NCBI RefSeq assembly: GCF_037479095.1
Contig: NZ_JBBGZW010000001.1
Location: 3,286,001-3,350,000 of the forward strand
Length of the DNA stretch: 64,000 nt
Direction of reading: 5' to 3'
Source: Pantoea nemavictus
GTDB taxonomy: Bacteria; Pseudomonadota; Gammaproteobacteria; Enterobacterales; Enterobacteriaceae
In this document: positions 8,952 to 17,621 of the stretch, piece by piece
Layout: each line of letters starts with the position of its first letter
How positions within the stretch are numbered: the first letter of the stretch is position 1
Position numbers and translations under genes: made by a program
The notes under the pieces: generated by a model
The model's input: only the letters and a program-made list of their open reading frames with translations
The model's database searches: none
Told to the model about the DNA's origin: nothing

Positions 8952-9905
8952 TCAGGTAAATAGGTTCCGAAAAACCGGCGTATCCTCAGATCGTGTATCC
9001 GGTGCAATGCCATATTCCTGCGCGCGCGCCAGGATCGCGGCGGCCCAGCGGCGATGCGTCGCCGGTTCGCACATCGCGCCCTGCGATTTGAAAACCGCCT
9101 GGCTGGAGTTGAGGATGCGGAACGCGTCAGCCTGATCGCTGGCCGAAACCATCAGCATCTCCTGAATCTTGCCGATCTGGCTGGGATGGATGGCGGTTTT
9201 GCCGACCAAACCGTGCGCGATATCCAGTGCCAATTCCTGATCCATAATCTGCTGATCGTCGATGTGCTCGCACACCGGTGCGGTCAGCGCAAAATCACGC
9301 GAAGCAAACACCGCCACCAGCATTTTAATGGTGTAACCCATCGGGCTGTCATACAGCGTGAATTGACGCGAGCGGCGCAAAGAGAGCACATTCATCAAGT
9401 CGTTACCGCCAATACGCAGGGCAATCACCCGCTGGCGGCAGGGATGGTTCTGCAGCGTGAGAGCCAGCTCGCGCATCGCCACCACGTCAAACACCTCTTC
9501 GGTTTCCAGCGTCGGCATCATGCACAGATGGCTCGGTTCGAGAATCTGCCACCATACCGGCAACGAATCGGCGGTGAATTTCGGCAGCACAAAACCATCG
9601 ATCGCGCTGAGGTTGAGGTTTTTCACCAGCCATGCGCCCATCTCGCTGTTGCGTGGACGGACAAAAACCAGCGGCCACTGCGCGTTGCCATTGGCGCGCT
9701 GTTCGGCATTCAACACCTGCAAAATTTGCTGCAGATTGTGCAGTGCCTGCGGCAGATCGGCATCACTCACCGCATCTTCCAGGCAGATCACCAGCGAGCG
9801 CAGGCCGCTGATTTTATTGTGCAGAATGGCATCGACGATATCGCAGCGCACCGCCGGCATATATAGCGTTGCGCCCAAACGCCACGGAGAGAGACGGTCG
9901 TTCAT
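8952..9905 (-). CDS. CitE/HpcH-like C-C lyase of the Ter biosynthetic module
   Basis: The protein has 317 residues, starting at ATG 9905 (TGATG junction with the previous gene). It is a HpcH/HpaI aldolase or citrate-lyase-beta type TIM barrel: the metal-site motif CLEDAV near residue 42, RIGGNDLM in the middle and GKTAIHPSQIG near residue 230. Such enzymes cleave or join C-C bonds of acyl or keto-acid substrates with Mg2+. Linked Ter operons in other bacteria carry the same gene and have been proposed to make a nucleoside-like metabolite. The substrate is unknown. Confidence 0.82.
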   Translation of the reverse strand: MNDRLSPWRLGATLYMPAVRCDIVDAILHNKISGLRSLVICLEDAVSDADLPQALHNLQQILQVLNAEQRANGNAQWPLVFVRPRNSEMGAWLVKNLNLSAIDGFVLPKFTADSLPVWWQILEPSHLCMMPTLETEEVFDVVAMRELALTLQNHPCRQRVIALRIGGNDLMNVLSLRRSRQFTLYDSPMGYTIKMLVAVFASRDFALTAPVCEHIDDQQIMDQELALDIAHGLVGKTAIHPSQIGKIQEMLMVSASDQADAFRILNSSQAVFKSQGAMCEPATHRRWAAAILARAQEYGIAPDTRSEDTPVFRNLFT

Positions 9906-10984
9906 CACAGCACCTTTTTGATTATCGTCACGGCGCGGTATTGCCCAAGATCGGCTCCCGCTTCTGTGATGGTTAGCCCTTTTTGTTGGGCCAGATAGAC
10001 CAGCAGCGCCACGTCGGGATCGTCCACCGAACGCACCAGCACCTGATCCGGCACACGACGCAGCACGGCGCGCGTGGCTTCGGCGATGCCCGGCTTGATG
10101 CGGTTAATGCTGTTCACCTGATAACGCTCCGCCAGCATGGCGATCACCGCTTCACTTTGCGCGACTAGCCGTTGCTGATGTTGTGGATCCTGCTGGCAAG
10201 CGGGCAGGGTGCTGATATCCAGCGCGCGCGCGTATTCCGCCACGGTGTTCACCAACTGCTGACTGCAATCATATTGCGCTAAGTGGTCGCACTGCACGCA
10301 GCCGTGCAAGCCCTCTTCAGACCACAACGAGCGCGAGATCAAGCCCGACACCGGCGCGCCCATAATGCCAAACGGGATCAGCCAGTCATCATCGCTGGCC
10401 GAAAGCCACGCCCGGCCACAAGGATCGGCCAGCACCACTAAACGTGGTTGCAGCGGATAGCCGGGACGCTGTTCCAGGCTGCGGATCAGCTCGCCAGTGA
10501 TGGCGCCTTTGCCGGTCCAGCCATCGACGAACACAATGCCGTCGCTGCCGTGGCGCGCTTCAATGATGTCCAGCGCCGCGCTATCAATGCCGCGATCGCG
10601 GATGATGCTGATGCCGTAATGATACGATTCGCGGCCCATCGCGCGCAGCGCCTGTTGCAGCATCACGCCGAGCGGCACGCCCGCGCGCACCAGGCTTACC
10701 AGCACAATCGGCGTGTCGCCAAACTGCTGTGCCAGCGTCCGCGCCAGCATGGTGACCTCTTTCGCCAGCCGGCCCGCGCCCTGATCCAGCGCGCGGGAAA
10801 ACAGCTCGAGGTGCCAGCGCGTCGGTTCCGGTTCCTGGCTCAGCATCTCGGAGTAGTGACGCGCGCCGGATTGGATCAGCTGCTCTTTTTGCTCGACCGG
10901 CGTCATGTCGATTTCAACCGGTTTCAGCAAAAATTCGACGTCGCCGGGTTGGTAGGATCCAGAGAAAGGCAGGTTATTCACCAT
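9905..10984 (-). CDS. StiP/PRTase-like protein of the Ter biosynthetic module
   Basis: I choose ATG 10984 (MVNNLPFSGSYQPGD), preceded by GGAG and 1 nt after the HAD stop, over an upstream codon inside the HAD gene; this gives 359 residues. It matches the family listed as cysteine protease StiP or PRTase_1 (PF11202). It has SLVRAGVPLG at ~97-106 and VDGWTGKGAI at ~153-162, which resemble the phosphate-binding loops of phosphoribosyltransferases. A conserved Cys pair (CVQCDHLAQYDC) may bind metal. The protease label is a database name; the sequence motifs favour a PRPP-type transferase. Its coupling to HAD, ATP-grasp and CitE-like genes fits one pathway. Confidence 0.8.
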   Translation of the reverse strand: MVNNLPFSGSYQPGDVEFLLKPVEIDMTPVEQKEQLIQSGARHYSEMLSQEPEPTRWHLELFSRALDQGAGRLAKEVTMLARTLAQQFGDTPIVLVSLVRAGVPLGVMLQQALRAMGRESYHYGISIIRDRGIDSAALDIIEARHGSDGIVFVDGWTGKGAITGELIRSLEQRPGYPLQPRLVVLADPCGRAWLSASDDDWLIPFGIMGAPVSGLISRSLWSEEGLHGCVQCDHLAQYDCSQQLVNTVAEYARALDISTLPACQQDPQHQQRLVAQSEAVIAMLAERYQVNSINRIKPGIAEATRAVLRRVPDQVLVRSVDDPDVALLVYLAQQKGLTITEAGADLGQYRAVTIIKKVL

Positions 10985-10985
10985 C

Positions 10986-11759
10986 TCATTGTTCTCCGAA
11001 TAGGGATTGGTTGATGCGCTCGGCAAACTGGCTTTGACGTGGAATGCCGTACCAGCTGCACAGCTTCATAAAGCGGTGATCGCTGAGGCTGTCGCCGAGG
11101 CCAATCACCGGGAACACGCCGCGTTCTTTACGCAGTTTTTCCAGCAGAAAGCTGACGGCTAAGCCTTTTTCCACCACGTTCGGCAGCCAGGCCACATTGT
11201 TGCTGTTGCGATGGATGTAGTAGCCGGCAGTCGGGAAGCGTTGCTCGATTTCATCGGCGATGGCGTAAAGCTCTGCGAGCCGCGTGCTGTCGCGATGCTT
11301 CATCACCAGATAGATCGGCGTCACGCCATATTCATAGTTGATGCGCGCCCAGCCATTGATGTCGCGTTCTGCCATCAGGTCGGTAATCGCCTGCTGCATG
11401 GAGAGCAGCGCCGGACCGTAAGGCGTGAGTTGTTCCAGCATGTGCGCGCGCCATTCGGCATCTTCCTCACCTTGCGGATTGAGGATCACTGCGCCGTGCG
11501 TGGTCACCGCCCAGGAACGGAAAGGGACTTGCACGCGGGCAATCTCTTCGGTGCCGCGTGCGGTGACCGGGATCAAATCGGCTTGCTCAATCATCCAGTC
11601 GACGAGCATCGACTGCTCCTCAGTCATAAAGCTGCGTGGCTGCAGGCTGAGATCGAGCGCGCCGGTGCGGAACGGCTCAAGATCCAGCTCGTCCACCATT
11701 TTGCGGCGCGTTTGAAATAGCGTGTCGTCAAGGTCGGAAAAAATCACCGGCTTATTCAT
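10986..11759 (-). CDS. HAD-family phosphatase of the Ter biosynthetic module
   Basis: This is a 257-residue HAD protein. The nucleophile motif SDLDDTLF carries Asp9 and Asp11, and the C-terminal acidic motif is GLGDSLSDHRFM. A cap domain lies between, in the style of Cof/MPGP-type phosphatases. The start overlaps the PRTase-TRSP gene by 8 nt and the end is 1 nt from the StiP-like gene, so translation is coupled. It probably removes a phosphate from an intermediate made by the neighbouring transferases; the substrate cannot be read from the sequence. Confidence 0.82.
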   Translation of the reverse strand: MNKPVIFSDLDDTLFQTRRKMVDELDLEPFRTGALDLSLQPRSFMTEEQSMLVDWMIEQADLIPVTARGTEEIARVQVPFRSWAVTTHGAVILNPQGEEDAEWRAHMLEQLTPYGPALLSMQQAITDLMAERDINGWARINYEYGVTPIYLVMKHRDSTRLAELYAIADEIEQRFPTAGYYIHRNSNNVAWLPNVVEKGLAVSFLLEKLRKERGVFPVIGLGDSLSDHRFMKLCSWYGIPRQSQFAERINQSLFGEQ

Positions 11760-12879
11760 AGCTAATCACCTCAACTTGGGGCGCAACCTTGGCCAGTGCC
11801 GCGGTTAACAGCGGGTCCACGCTGTCGACGGGCGTTTCGATGCACAACAAAATGCGGTCAAACTGTTGATGCGCCACGTTATAAACAAAGTTGGCGATGC
11901 CGAGGCCGTAGTTATCGCCGAAGGCAATCGCCGATTCGATGGCAAAACCGGTGGCGATCGGTGAACGCGTGGTGGAGCTGTATTTCACCTGCGCGCCCTG
12001 CGCCGCCAGCCGTTCGGCCAGCAGGAAAGGTTCCCAGACAAATTCACTGCTGCCGAGCACGAGAATTTTCTCTCCCGGCTGCGCCTGAATGGCTGCACCG
12101 AGATCGGCGGCGGGGGCTGCCATGCCGAGTCGGCCCCAGCTCTGTTTACCGGTAATTGGCACGGTGGCAGCATCGTTGAGTGCGACGGCGGGCATCGGCG
12201 GCAGCGCGGCATCCGGGTCCTGCTGCCAGTGCCAGTCACCTTGCACCAGCGATATGCTGCGCAGCGCAACCGGACAGCGCGCGGCTAGCGCCTCGCCGCT
12301 CCAGTCGGTGAGGGTGACGGCGATAACCTGCTCGATCTGCTTTAAGCCGCCGTCGTTGCGCAGCGCTTCAAGCAGATTAATAAAGGTGTTGCCGGTGGTG
12401 GCTTCGTCATCAATCATTACCAGCGTGCGCGCATTCAGCACCCGATGGCGCAGCTGCGCGTCATCGGGCAGATAGATCAGATGATCGGTGGCGTGGCTAT
12501 GATTCTCTTTAAACTCGCACAGCAAATCGGCCTGCTGCGCATGGCGCGTCGAGGTGAGATACACCGCTTCGCCTGCGCGCTGGCGCACTTCATCAAATAC
12601 GCCTGCGCCGAGGCCAACTGCGGTTTCGGCCATGCCGATAAACAGCACCGGGCCCTCAGCGAAAGGCGGAAACTGCTCGGCAAGTTGGCGATAAACGGCA
12701 CGCATTTTTTCCGGCTCAACTGGAATATGGCGGCCGAGCACTTTACTGACGAACAGGAAAGCGCGCTTGGGATTGCGACGTTCGGCGATCTCAAACAGGT
12801 CGTCGATGGCGCTAATGCCGCCGGTTGGCGTGACGGTCAGCGTGCCGCATGAAAGCGTCCTGCTCCAAAGTGTGGTCAT
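11752..12879 (-). CDS. Phosphoribosyltransferase with TRSP domain
   Basis: The protein has 375 residues. An N-terminal PRTase fold shows the PRPP loop VMIDDEATTGNT at ~154-165 and a conserved GRHIPVEPE near 49-57. The C-terminal part (~240-375) fits the TRSP domain that follows PRTase_2 in Ter-linked operons (LGSSEFVWEPFLLAERL and YSSTTRSPI). It likely uses PRPP to form a ribosyl-type bond. It is separated from the ATP-grasp gene by 10 nt and overlaps the HAD gene by 8 nt. Family and partner set agree; the reaction has not been shown. Confidence 0.85.
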   Translation of the reverse strand: MTTLWSRTLSCGTLTVTPTGGISAIDDLFEIAERRNPKRAFLFVSKVLGRHIPVEPEKMRAVYRQLAEQFPPFAEGPVLFIGMAETAVGLGAGVFDEVRQRAGEAVYLTSTRHAQQADLLCEFKENHSHATDHLIYLPDDAQLRHRVLNARTLVMIDDEATTGNTFINLLEALRNDGGLKQIEQVIAVTLTDWSGEALAARCPVALRSISLVQGDWHWQQDPDAALPPMPAVALNDAATVPITGKQSWGRLGMAAPAADLGAAIQAQPGEKILVLGSSEFVWEPFLLAERLAAQGAQVKYSSTTRSPIATGFAIESAIAFGDNYGLGIANFVYNVAHQQFDRILLCIETPVDSVDPLLTAALAKVAPQVEVISYE

Positions 12880-12889
12880 GGAATGTTCC

Positions 12890-13948
12890 TCATTGAACCT
12901 GGTTGGACAGGACGGAGTTGTAAGCGACCACGTCGCTCAGCGCGCGGACGGTGGCTGGCGCGAAGGCGCTGCGGGATTCGTCGATTGCCTGCTGCTGACT
13001 GATCAAGCCTAGCTGGCGTAGCGCAAACAAGCCGGGAAGATTTACGCCGCTGAAGCGCGTGTAACCAATGCCGCCGGAAGGACGCATATTGATCTCCAGT
13101 AATAACGGTTTGCCGCTGGCATCATTGCGCGTCTGCACGTTGATCAATCCATCGGCGATCATGGCTGCAGCACAAGCTTGTGCCAGCTCAAAGGCTTCGC
13201 CGCTGTGCTCGAGATACTGCAACGCACCCTCTTTGCGACGCGCCACGGCGGCCAGCACTTTGCCGTTTTCCGCCAGCATATCGACGGAATATTCCGGCCC
13301 CGGCAGCCACGGCATTAATACCAGCGGTTCCATGCTGTCGGCGGCTTCCAGCGCCTGGAGGTAATATTTTGCATTAACCCGGCGTGCATCCGGATGAGTA
13401 AACGCCGCCATTGGCGAGACGCTTTCATCAAACTGCCAGAATCCCATGCCATAAATGCCTTTAACCGGTTTTACGCACAGCGGCAGATCGCCAAACGGCT
13501 GGCTGGCGATCAGCTCACGTAACTGAGCCGGTGAGTCGACACGCAGCGAAGGCACCACCGGCAGGTTGAGGCTCTCCATGCGCTGGGCAAACGCGACTTT
13601 ATCGTCAGCCAGATCCAGCATGGCGAGATCGCGCGCGCCCGTGGTTAAGCGTGCGCCGCTGGCTTCAATGGCAGCGCGATGTGCCTCAAACCAATGGGCA
13701 TGGCGGCCAGTATGAATCGCCTGAATGGCGTATTTTTCTACGGTAGAAAGAATAAATTCGAGGCGCTGATTAACATCGTTGGGTTCTATTAATGCATAAT
13801 CCGCCAAAGAAAGTATTTCATTACGCTGTTGGCGATGCGATGCATAAATCGACACATTGTAGTTATGTTTTTTAGCTGTAGACGTAATGCCAGTAATTAT
13901 ATCGCGCTGGGAGGATAAACCTTCCATTAGCCAAATTTTGTGAGACAT
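12890..13948 (-). CDS. ATP-grasp ligase, first gene of the Ter biosynthetic arm
   Basis: The protein has 352 residues with an ATP-grasp layout. The N-terminal domain starts MSHKIWLMEGLSSQRDI. The central part has LCVKPVKGIYGMGFW and the ATP/Mg site LLLEINMRPSGGIGYTRFSG near residues 275-300. These enzymes join a carboxylate to an amine or thiol through an acyl phosphate. It leads a minus-strand operon divergent from terZ. The promoter region holds an ATCAT-type dyad 75 bp upstream that recurs before terZ. Product unknown; part of the proposed Ter metabolite pathway. Confidence 0.85.
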   Translation of the reverse strand: MSHKIWLMEGLSSQRDIITGITSTAKKHNYNVSIYASHRQQRNEILSLADYALIEPNDVNQRLEFILSTVEKYAIQAIHTGRHAHWFEAHRAAIEASGARLTTGARDLAMLDLADDKVAFAQRMESLNLPVVPSLRVDSPAQLRELIASQPFGDLPLCVKPVKGIYGMGFWQFDESVSPMAAFTHPDARRVNAKYYLQALEAADSMEPLVLMPWLPGPEYSVDMLAENGKVLAAVARRKEGALQYLEHSGEAFELAQACAAAMIADGLINVQTRNDASGKPLLLEINMRPSGGIGYTRFSGVNLPGLFALRQLGLISQQQAIDESRSAFAPATVRALSDVVAYNSVLSNQVQ

Positions 13949-14022
13949 TTCTAATTATTTCCGCAGGAGGCTTGCCGGTGGGTTATGGATTGCGAGTGTA
14001 TTTATCACGCCGTAACTAGTCA

Positions 14023-14038
14023 ATCATAATATGATTTT
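14023..14038 (+). promoter_or_regulatory. Ter motif copy 1, candidate operator
   Basis: The sequence is ATCATAATATGATTTT, an imperfect dyad (ATCAT-AAT-ATGAT) followed by T residues. It starts 75 bp upstream of the ATP-grasp start codon. It matches copy 2 at 14191 in 15 of 16 positions. Confidence 0.55.
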
Positions 14039-14190
14039 TTACCCTAACGTAACCTTATGAATTTTAATGTAAAGAATTGTCATGTTTAGTGCGTGAGTTG
14101 AACCGCGGTGATTTGCTTAAGTTGTTATTATAAAACGATTTATTTTGTTTCATGAAATTGCTGTGAAAATTAATGCCGCTCATCAATATC

Positions 14191-14206
14191 ATCATGATAT
14201 GATTTT
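14191..14206 (+). promoter_or_regulatory. Ter motif copy 2, candidate operator
   Basis: The sequence is ATCATGATATGATTTT. It ends 63 bp upstream of the terZ start codon and differs from copy 1 by a single A-to-G change. It precedes a TATAAA box. Confidence 0.55.
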
Positions 14207-14268
14207 GGCCTCATGGAATTTGAAGCAAATATAAAACCCTTTTCAAACCTGTTTGAAGGAATTATGAC

Positions 14269-14853
14269 ATGGTTTCATTAAGCAAGAATCAGACGGTCTC
14301 ACTCAGCAAACAAACCGCTTCGCTGAATAAACTCCATTTCGGCTTAGGCTGGGATCCAATTAAAAAGAAAGGCTTCATGGGCAAGCTTTTCGGTGGCGGC
14401 AGTGATTCAATTGATCTCGATGCCAGCTGCGTATTACTGGATCAAGCCGGTAATGCCATTGATACCATCTGGTTCCGCGCATTAACCTCGAAATGCGGTG
14501 CCGTTAAGCACAGCGGCGATAACCGGACCGGCGAAGGTGACGGCGACGATGAAGTGATCAACGTCGAATTATCACGTCTGCCGGCCAACGTTGAGTATCT
14601 GGCGTTTACGGTGAACAGCTTCCAGGGCCAGACCTTCAACGAAGTGGAAAATGCTTTCTGCCGCGTCGTCGATCAAAACGGCAAAGAGCTGGCGCGCTAT
14701 GAACTGACCGAGCAAGGCAGCCATACCGGCATCGTGATTGCTTCCCTGCACCGCAACGGCGGACTGTGGGACTTCACGGCGCATGGCCGCGCGAGCGCAG
14801 GTCGTACCATCGACGCGATGCAAAACGACATCGTTGCCGCAGTGGTGCGCTAA
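14269..14853 (+). CDS. terZ: TerZ, TerD-family tellurite/stress protein
   Basis: This is a 194-residue TerD-domain protein. It begins with SLSK repeats, then has GLGWDP, a Gly-rich insertion (FMGKLFGGG) and the calcium-binding block [12 protein letters not shown]. The Gly-rich insertion separates TerZ and TerA from TerD and TerE. TerD-type proteins bind Ca2+ and act at the inner membrane with TerB and TerC in resistance to tellurite, phage and colicins. The stop overlaps the terA start (TAATG), so the two are coupled. First gene of terZABCDEF. Confidence 0.92.
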   Translation: MVSLSKNQTVSLSKQTASLNKLHFGLGWDPIKKKGFMGKLFGGGSDSIDLDASCVLLDQAGNAIDTIWFRALTSKCGAVKHSGDNRTGEGDGDDEVINVELSRLPANVEYLAFTVNSFQGQTFNEVENAFCRVVDQNGKELARYELTEQGSHTGIVIASLHRNGGLWDFTAHGRASAGRTIDAMQNDIVAAVVR

Positions 14854-16034
14854 TGAATATGACGCCGGGGAGCAATGCTCCCGTTCCCGCAAATCTGCTG
14901 ACGGTGCGCGTGCTGTCTGGCGGCGCCGTTGATGCTTCGGCATTTCGTCTGTTCGCCAGCGGCAAAGTGAATGGCGATGCCGACATGGTGTTCTACGGTC
15001 AGCCGGATAACGATGACCGTACCATCAGCCTGAAAAGCGAAGGGCACAATTCTGCCTTTGCTGTCGATCTCAACCGCTTGCGTCCTGAGGTCCAGAAAGT
15101 TGCCTTCACCGTCACCTGTGACGGCGGCCCCAACGTGTCGGGTTTGCAACGCCTGGCAATTCAGGTGGAGCAGGGCGGCGAAGTGCTGCTGAACGGCAGC
15201 GTGGAGCTGGTGGGACGTCAGGAAGCGGCGTTGATCCTCGGCGAACTTTACCGTCGCAATAATGACTGGAAATTCCGCTTTATTGCACAGGGTTTCAACG
15301 GCGGCCTGCAGCCGCTGGCGGAACATTTTGGTGTCGATGTGGCTGAGCCGGCACCAACGCCTGCTCCAGCGCCGCAGGCGGCTCCAGCACCAGCACCAGC
15401 ACCAACGCCTGCACCGGCAAAAATCAATCTGAGCAAAGTTTCTCTCACCAAAGAGAAACCAGCCATCAGCCTGACCAAGCGCGATAACTTCGGTGAAATC
15501 CGCATTAACCTCAACTGGCATCGTGAGACGAACAGCGGTGGCGGCGGATTGCGCTCCTTCTTCGGCGGCAACAAAGGCGTGGATCTCGATCTCGGCGCCT
15601 TCGTTGAGCTGCAAGACGGCTCGCGCGGCGTGATTCAGGCACTCGGCGGCAACTTTGGCGCCATGCATGCCAAACCTTTCGTACACTTGCAGGGTGACGA
15701 TCGTACCGGCGAGGTTACCGATGGTGAATGGCTGCACATTAACGGTCGCGAGTGGAGCCAGATTCGTGAAGTGCTGATTTTTGCCTTCATCTACCAAGGC
15801 GCGGCCAGCTGGGACAAAACGGATGGCGTAGTGACGCTGCACATCCCAGACCAGCCACCGATTGAAACGCGTATGACGGAAGGGGAGAACCGCCGCAACA
15901 TGTGTGCGATTGCTCGCCTCGTCAATGAGAACGGCAGTATCCGCGTCGAGCGTATCAATCAGTTCTTTAACGGGCATTCCGATATGGATAAAGCTTTCGG
16001 TTGGGGATTCAACTGGCGAGCCGGTTCCAAATAA
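14853..16034 (+). CDS. terA: TerA, two-domain tellurite resistance protein
   Basis: I place the start at ATG 14853 (MNMTPGSNAP), which shares its A with the terZ stop, giving 393 residues; the frame extends further upstream only inside terZ. A first TerD-like domain covers ~1-165. A Pro/Ala-rich linker at ~168-195 joins it to SLTKEKPAISLTKRDNFGE and a second TerD-like domain (~210-390) that has the Gly-rich loop FFGGNKGVDLDLGAFVEL. The calcium ligands are changed in the second domain (GDDRTGEVTDGEW). It is thought to work with TerZ, TerD and TerE as a surface-associated stress complex. Confidence 0.92.
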   Translation: MNMTPGSNAPVPANLLTVRVLSGGAVDASAFRLFASGKVNGDADMVFYGQPDNDDRTISLKSEGHNSAFAVDLNRLRPEVQKVAFTVTCDGGPNVSGLQRLAIQVEQGGEVLLNGSVELVGRQEAALILGELYRRNNDWKFRFIAQGFNGGLQPLAEHFGVDVAEPAPTPAPAPQAAPAPAPAPTPAPAKINLSKVSLTKEKPAISLTKRDNFGEIRINLNWHRETNSGGGGLRSFFGGNKGVDLDLGAFVELQDGSRGVIQALGGNFGAMHAKPFVHLQGDDRTGEVTDGEWLHINGREWSQIREVLIFAFIYQGAASWDKTDGVVTLHIPDQPPIETRMTEGENRRNMCAIARLVNENGSIRVERINQFFNGHSDMDKAFGWGFNWRAGSK

Positions 16035-16054
16035 TTACAGACAGAGGATCTACT

Positions 16055-16510
16055 ATGAGCTTTTTCAACAAGGTCAAAGGGGCATTTAACTCCGGCCGCG
16101 ATGAGCTGACCAAACAGGTTAGCCGCTTTAAAAATAAGAAATTTATGCAGGGTACAGTCGCAGTCTGCGCGCGCATTGCGGTTGCAGATGGCGGCGTGAG
16201 CGCAGAAGAAAAACAGAAGATGATCGGTTTTCTGCGTGCGTCTGAAGAATTGAAAGTTTTTGATACCACGGAAGTGATTGAGTTCTTCAACAAGCTGGTA
16301 AGCAGCTTCGATTTCGATCTGGAAATCGGCAAGGGCGAAACCATGAAGTACATCCTGGCATTAAAGGATCAGCCGGAAGCCGCGCAGTTGGCGATCCGTG
16401 TAGGTATTGCTGTCGGTAAAAGTGATGGTGATTTTGATGCTGACGAGCAAAAAGCGGTGCGCGAAATCGCCGTGGCTTTGGGCTTCGATCCAGCAATTTT
16501 TGGGCTTTAA
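16055..16510 (+). CDS. terB: TerB
   Basis: The start is ATG 16055 (MSFFNKVKGAFNSG) with AGAGG upstream, giving 151 residues, the usual TerB length. It is all-helical, with acidic metal-binding stretches VADGGVSAEEKQ and KSDGDFDADEQKAV, the second an EF-hand-like DxDxDxDE. TerB binds metal and partners with TerC at the inner membrane. Gap to terA is 20 nt and to terC 23 nt. Confidence 0.93.
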   Translation: MSFFNKVKGAFNSGRDELTKQVSRFKNKKFMQGTVAVCARIAVADGGVSAEEKQKMIGFLRASEELKVFDTTEVIEFFNKLVSSFDFDLEIGKGETMKYILALKDQPEAAQLAIRVGIAVGKSDGDFDADEQKAVREIAVALGFDPAIFGL

Positions 16511-16533
16511 GTTTCGTCTTTTAAGGGTTAATC

Positions 16534-17571
16534 ATGGTATCTACACACATTGGCTTTCCAGCTGAAACCGTCGCGGTGTTCATCGCGCTGTCAGTAGGGG
16601 CTATTTTTATCGACCTGTTTATGCACCGTGGCGACAAGCCAATTTCGCTGAAAAGCGCGGCGTTATGGTCGGTGTTCTGGGTTGCAGTGGCGATGGGTTT
16701 CGCCGGCTTCCTCTATATCCATCACGGCGCTGAAGTTGCCAGCCTGTTCGTGACCGGTTACGCGCTGGAGAAAGTTCTTTCCGTCGATAACCTGTTCGTG
16801 ATGATGGCGATCTTCTCGTGGTTTGCCGTTCCGGACCGCTATCGTCACCGCGTGCTCTACTGGGGCATCATCGGTGCTATCGTCTTCAGGGGCATCTTCG
16901 TGGCGATCGGTACTGGCTTGCTGAGCCTCGGTCCGTACGTCGAAATCGTGTTTGCGCTGATCGTAGCGTGGACGGCGGTGATGATGCTGAAAAGCGGCGA
17001 CGACAGCGACGAGATCGAAGATTACTCGCAGCACCTTGCCTATCGCGGCGTGAAACGCTTCTTCCCGATCTGGCCAAAAATGCGTGGTAACGCCTTCCTG
17101 CTTAATCAGAAGGAAGTCGATGAAGAGCTGCAGAAGCCAGAAAACAAAGATGTGATGGTCGGTCGCGGCAAGAAAGCGGCGCTGTATGCCACGCCGTTGA
17201 TGCTGTGTGTGGCGGTGGTTGAACTCTCTGACGTGATGTTCGCCTTTGACTCGGTGCCGGCGATTATCGCGGTGAGCCGTGAACCGCTGATCGTCTATAG
17301 CGCCATGATGTTCGCCATCCTCGGCTTGCGTACTCTGTATTTCGTCCTTGAAGCATTGAAGCAGTATCTGGTTCACCTGGAGAAAGCCGTTATCGTGCTG
17401 CTGTTCTTCATCGCGGTGAAACTGGGTCTGAATGCTACCGATCATATCTGGCATCACGGCTACAGCATCTCTGCTAGCGCCAGCCTGTTTGTGGTACTCG
17501 GCGTGTTAGCGGTCGGTATTGTGCTCAGCGTGATGTTCCCCGGGAAACCCGAGGAAAAAGAAGAGAGCTGA
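16534..17571 (+). CDS. terC: TerC, integral membrane protein
   Basis: The protein has 345 residues with about nine hydrophobic helices. Conserved TerC features include EKVLSVDNLFVMMAIF early and VVELSDVMFAFDSVPAI later, where paired Asp residues in membrane helices suggest metal-ion handling. TerC anchors TerB and the TerD-type proteins at the inner membrane; recent views link the wider family to Mn2+ export. It lies in the middle of the ter operon, 50 nt before terD. Confidence 0.95.
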   Translation: MVSTHIGFPAETVAVFIALSVGAIFIDLFMHRGDKPISLKSAALWSVFWVAVAMGFAGFLYIHHGAEVASLFVTGYALEKVLSVDNLFVMMAIFSWFAVPDRYRHRVLYWGIIGAIVFRGIFVAIGTGLLSLGPYVEIVFALIVAWTAVMMLKSGDDSDEIEDYSQHLAYRGVKRFFPIWPKMRGNAFLLNQKEVDEELQKPENKDVMVGRGKKAALYATPLMLCVAVVELSDVMFAFDSVPAIIAVSREPLIVYSAMMFAILGLRTLYFVLEALKQYLVHLEKAVIVLLFFIAVKLGLNATDHIWHHGYSISASASLFVVLGVLAVGIVLSVMFPGKPEEKEES

Positions 17572-17621
17572 TCTTCAACCAGTGATGAGTCTGAAAAATC
17601 ATTAACCAAGAGGTAATTACA

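Larger units (their letters stand above)
13949..14268. promoter_or_regulatory. Divergent promoter region of the two Ter arms
   Basis: This AT-rich 320-bp gap separates the ATP-grasp gene from terZ. It has no open gene. It carries two copies of a 16-bp dyad-containing motif (entries at 14023 and 14191) and a TATAAA box at about 14231 in front of terZ. The terZ start is preceded by GAAGGA. Both arms are probably controlled together from here, with the TerW-like protein as the natural candidate regulator. Confidence 0.6.

Noticed and set aside
9054..9866. 270-residue open frame on the plus strand
   Set aside because: It mirrors the CitE-like gene and is rich in His/Gln/Arg, a typical shadow composition.
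14850..15977. 375-residue open frame on the minus strand
   Set aside because: It lies fully opposite terA, whose product is a clear TerA. The translation has no family motif and is a shadow of the GC-rich coding strand.
16663..17457. 264-residue open frame on the minus strand
   Set aside because: It is antisense to terC. The His/Asp-rich translation is an artefact of reading transmembrane codons backwards.
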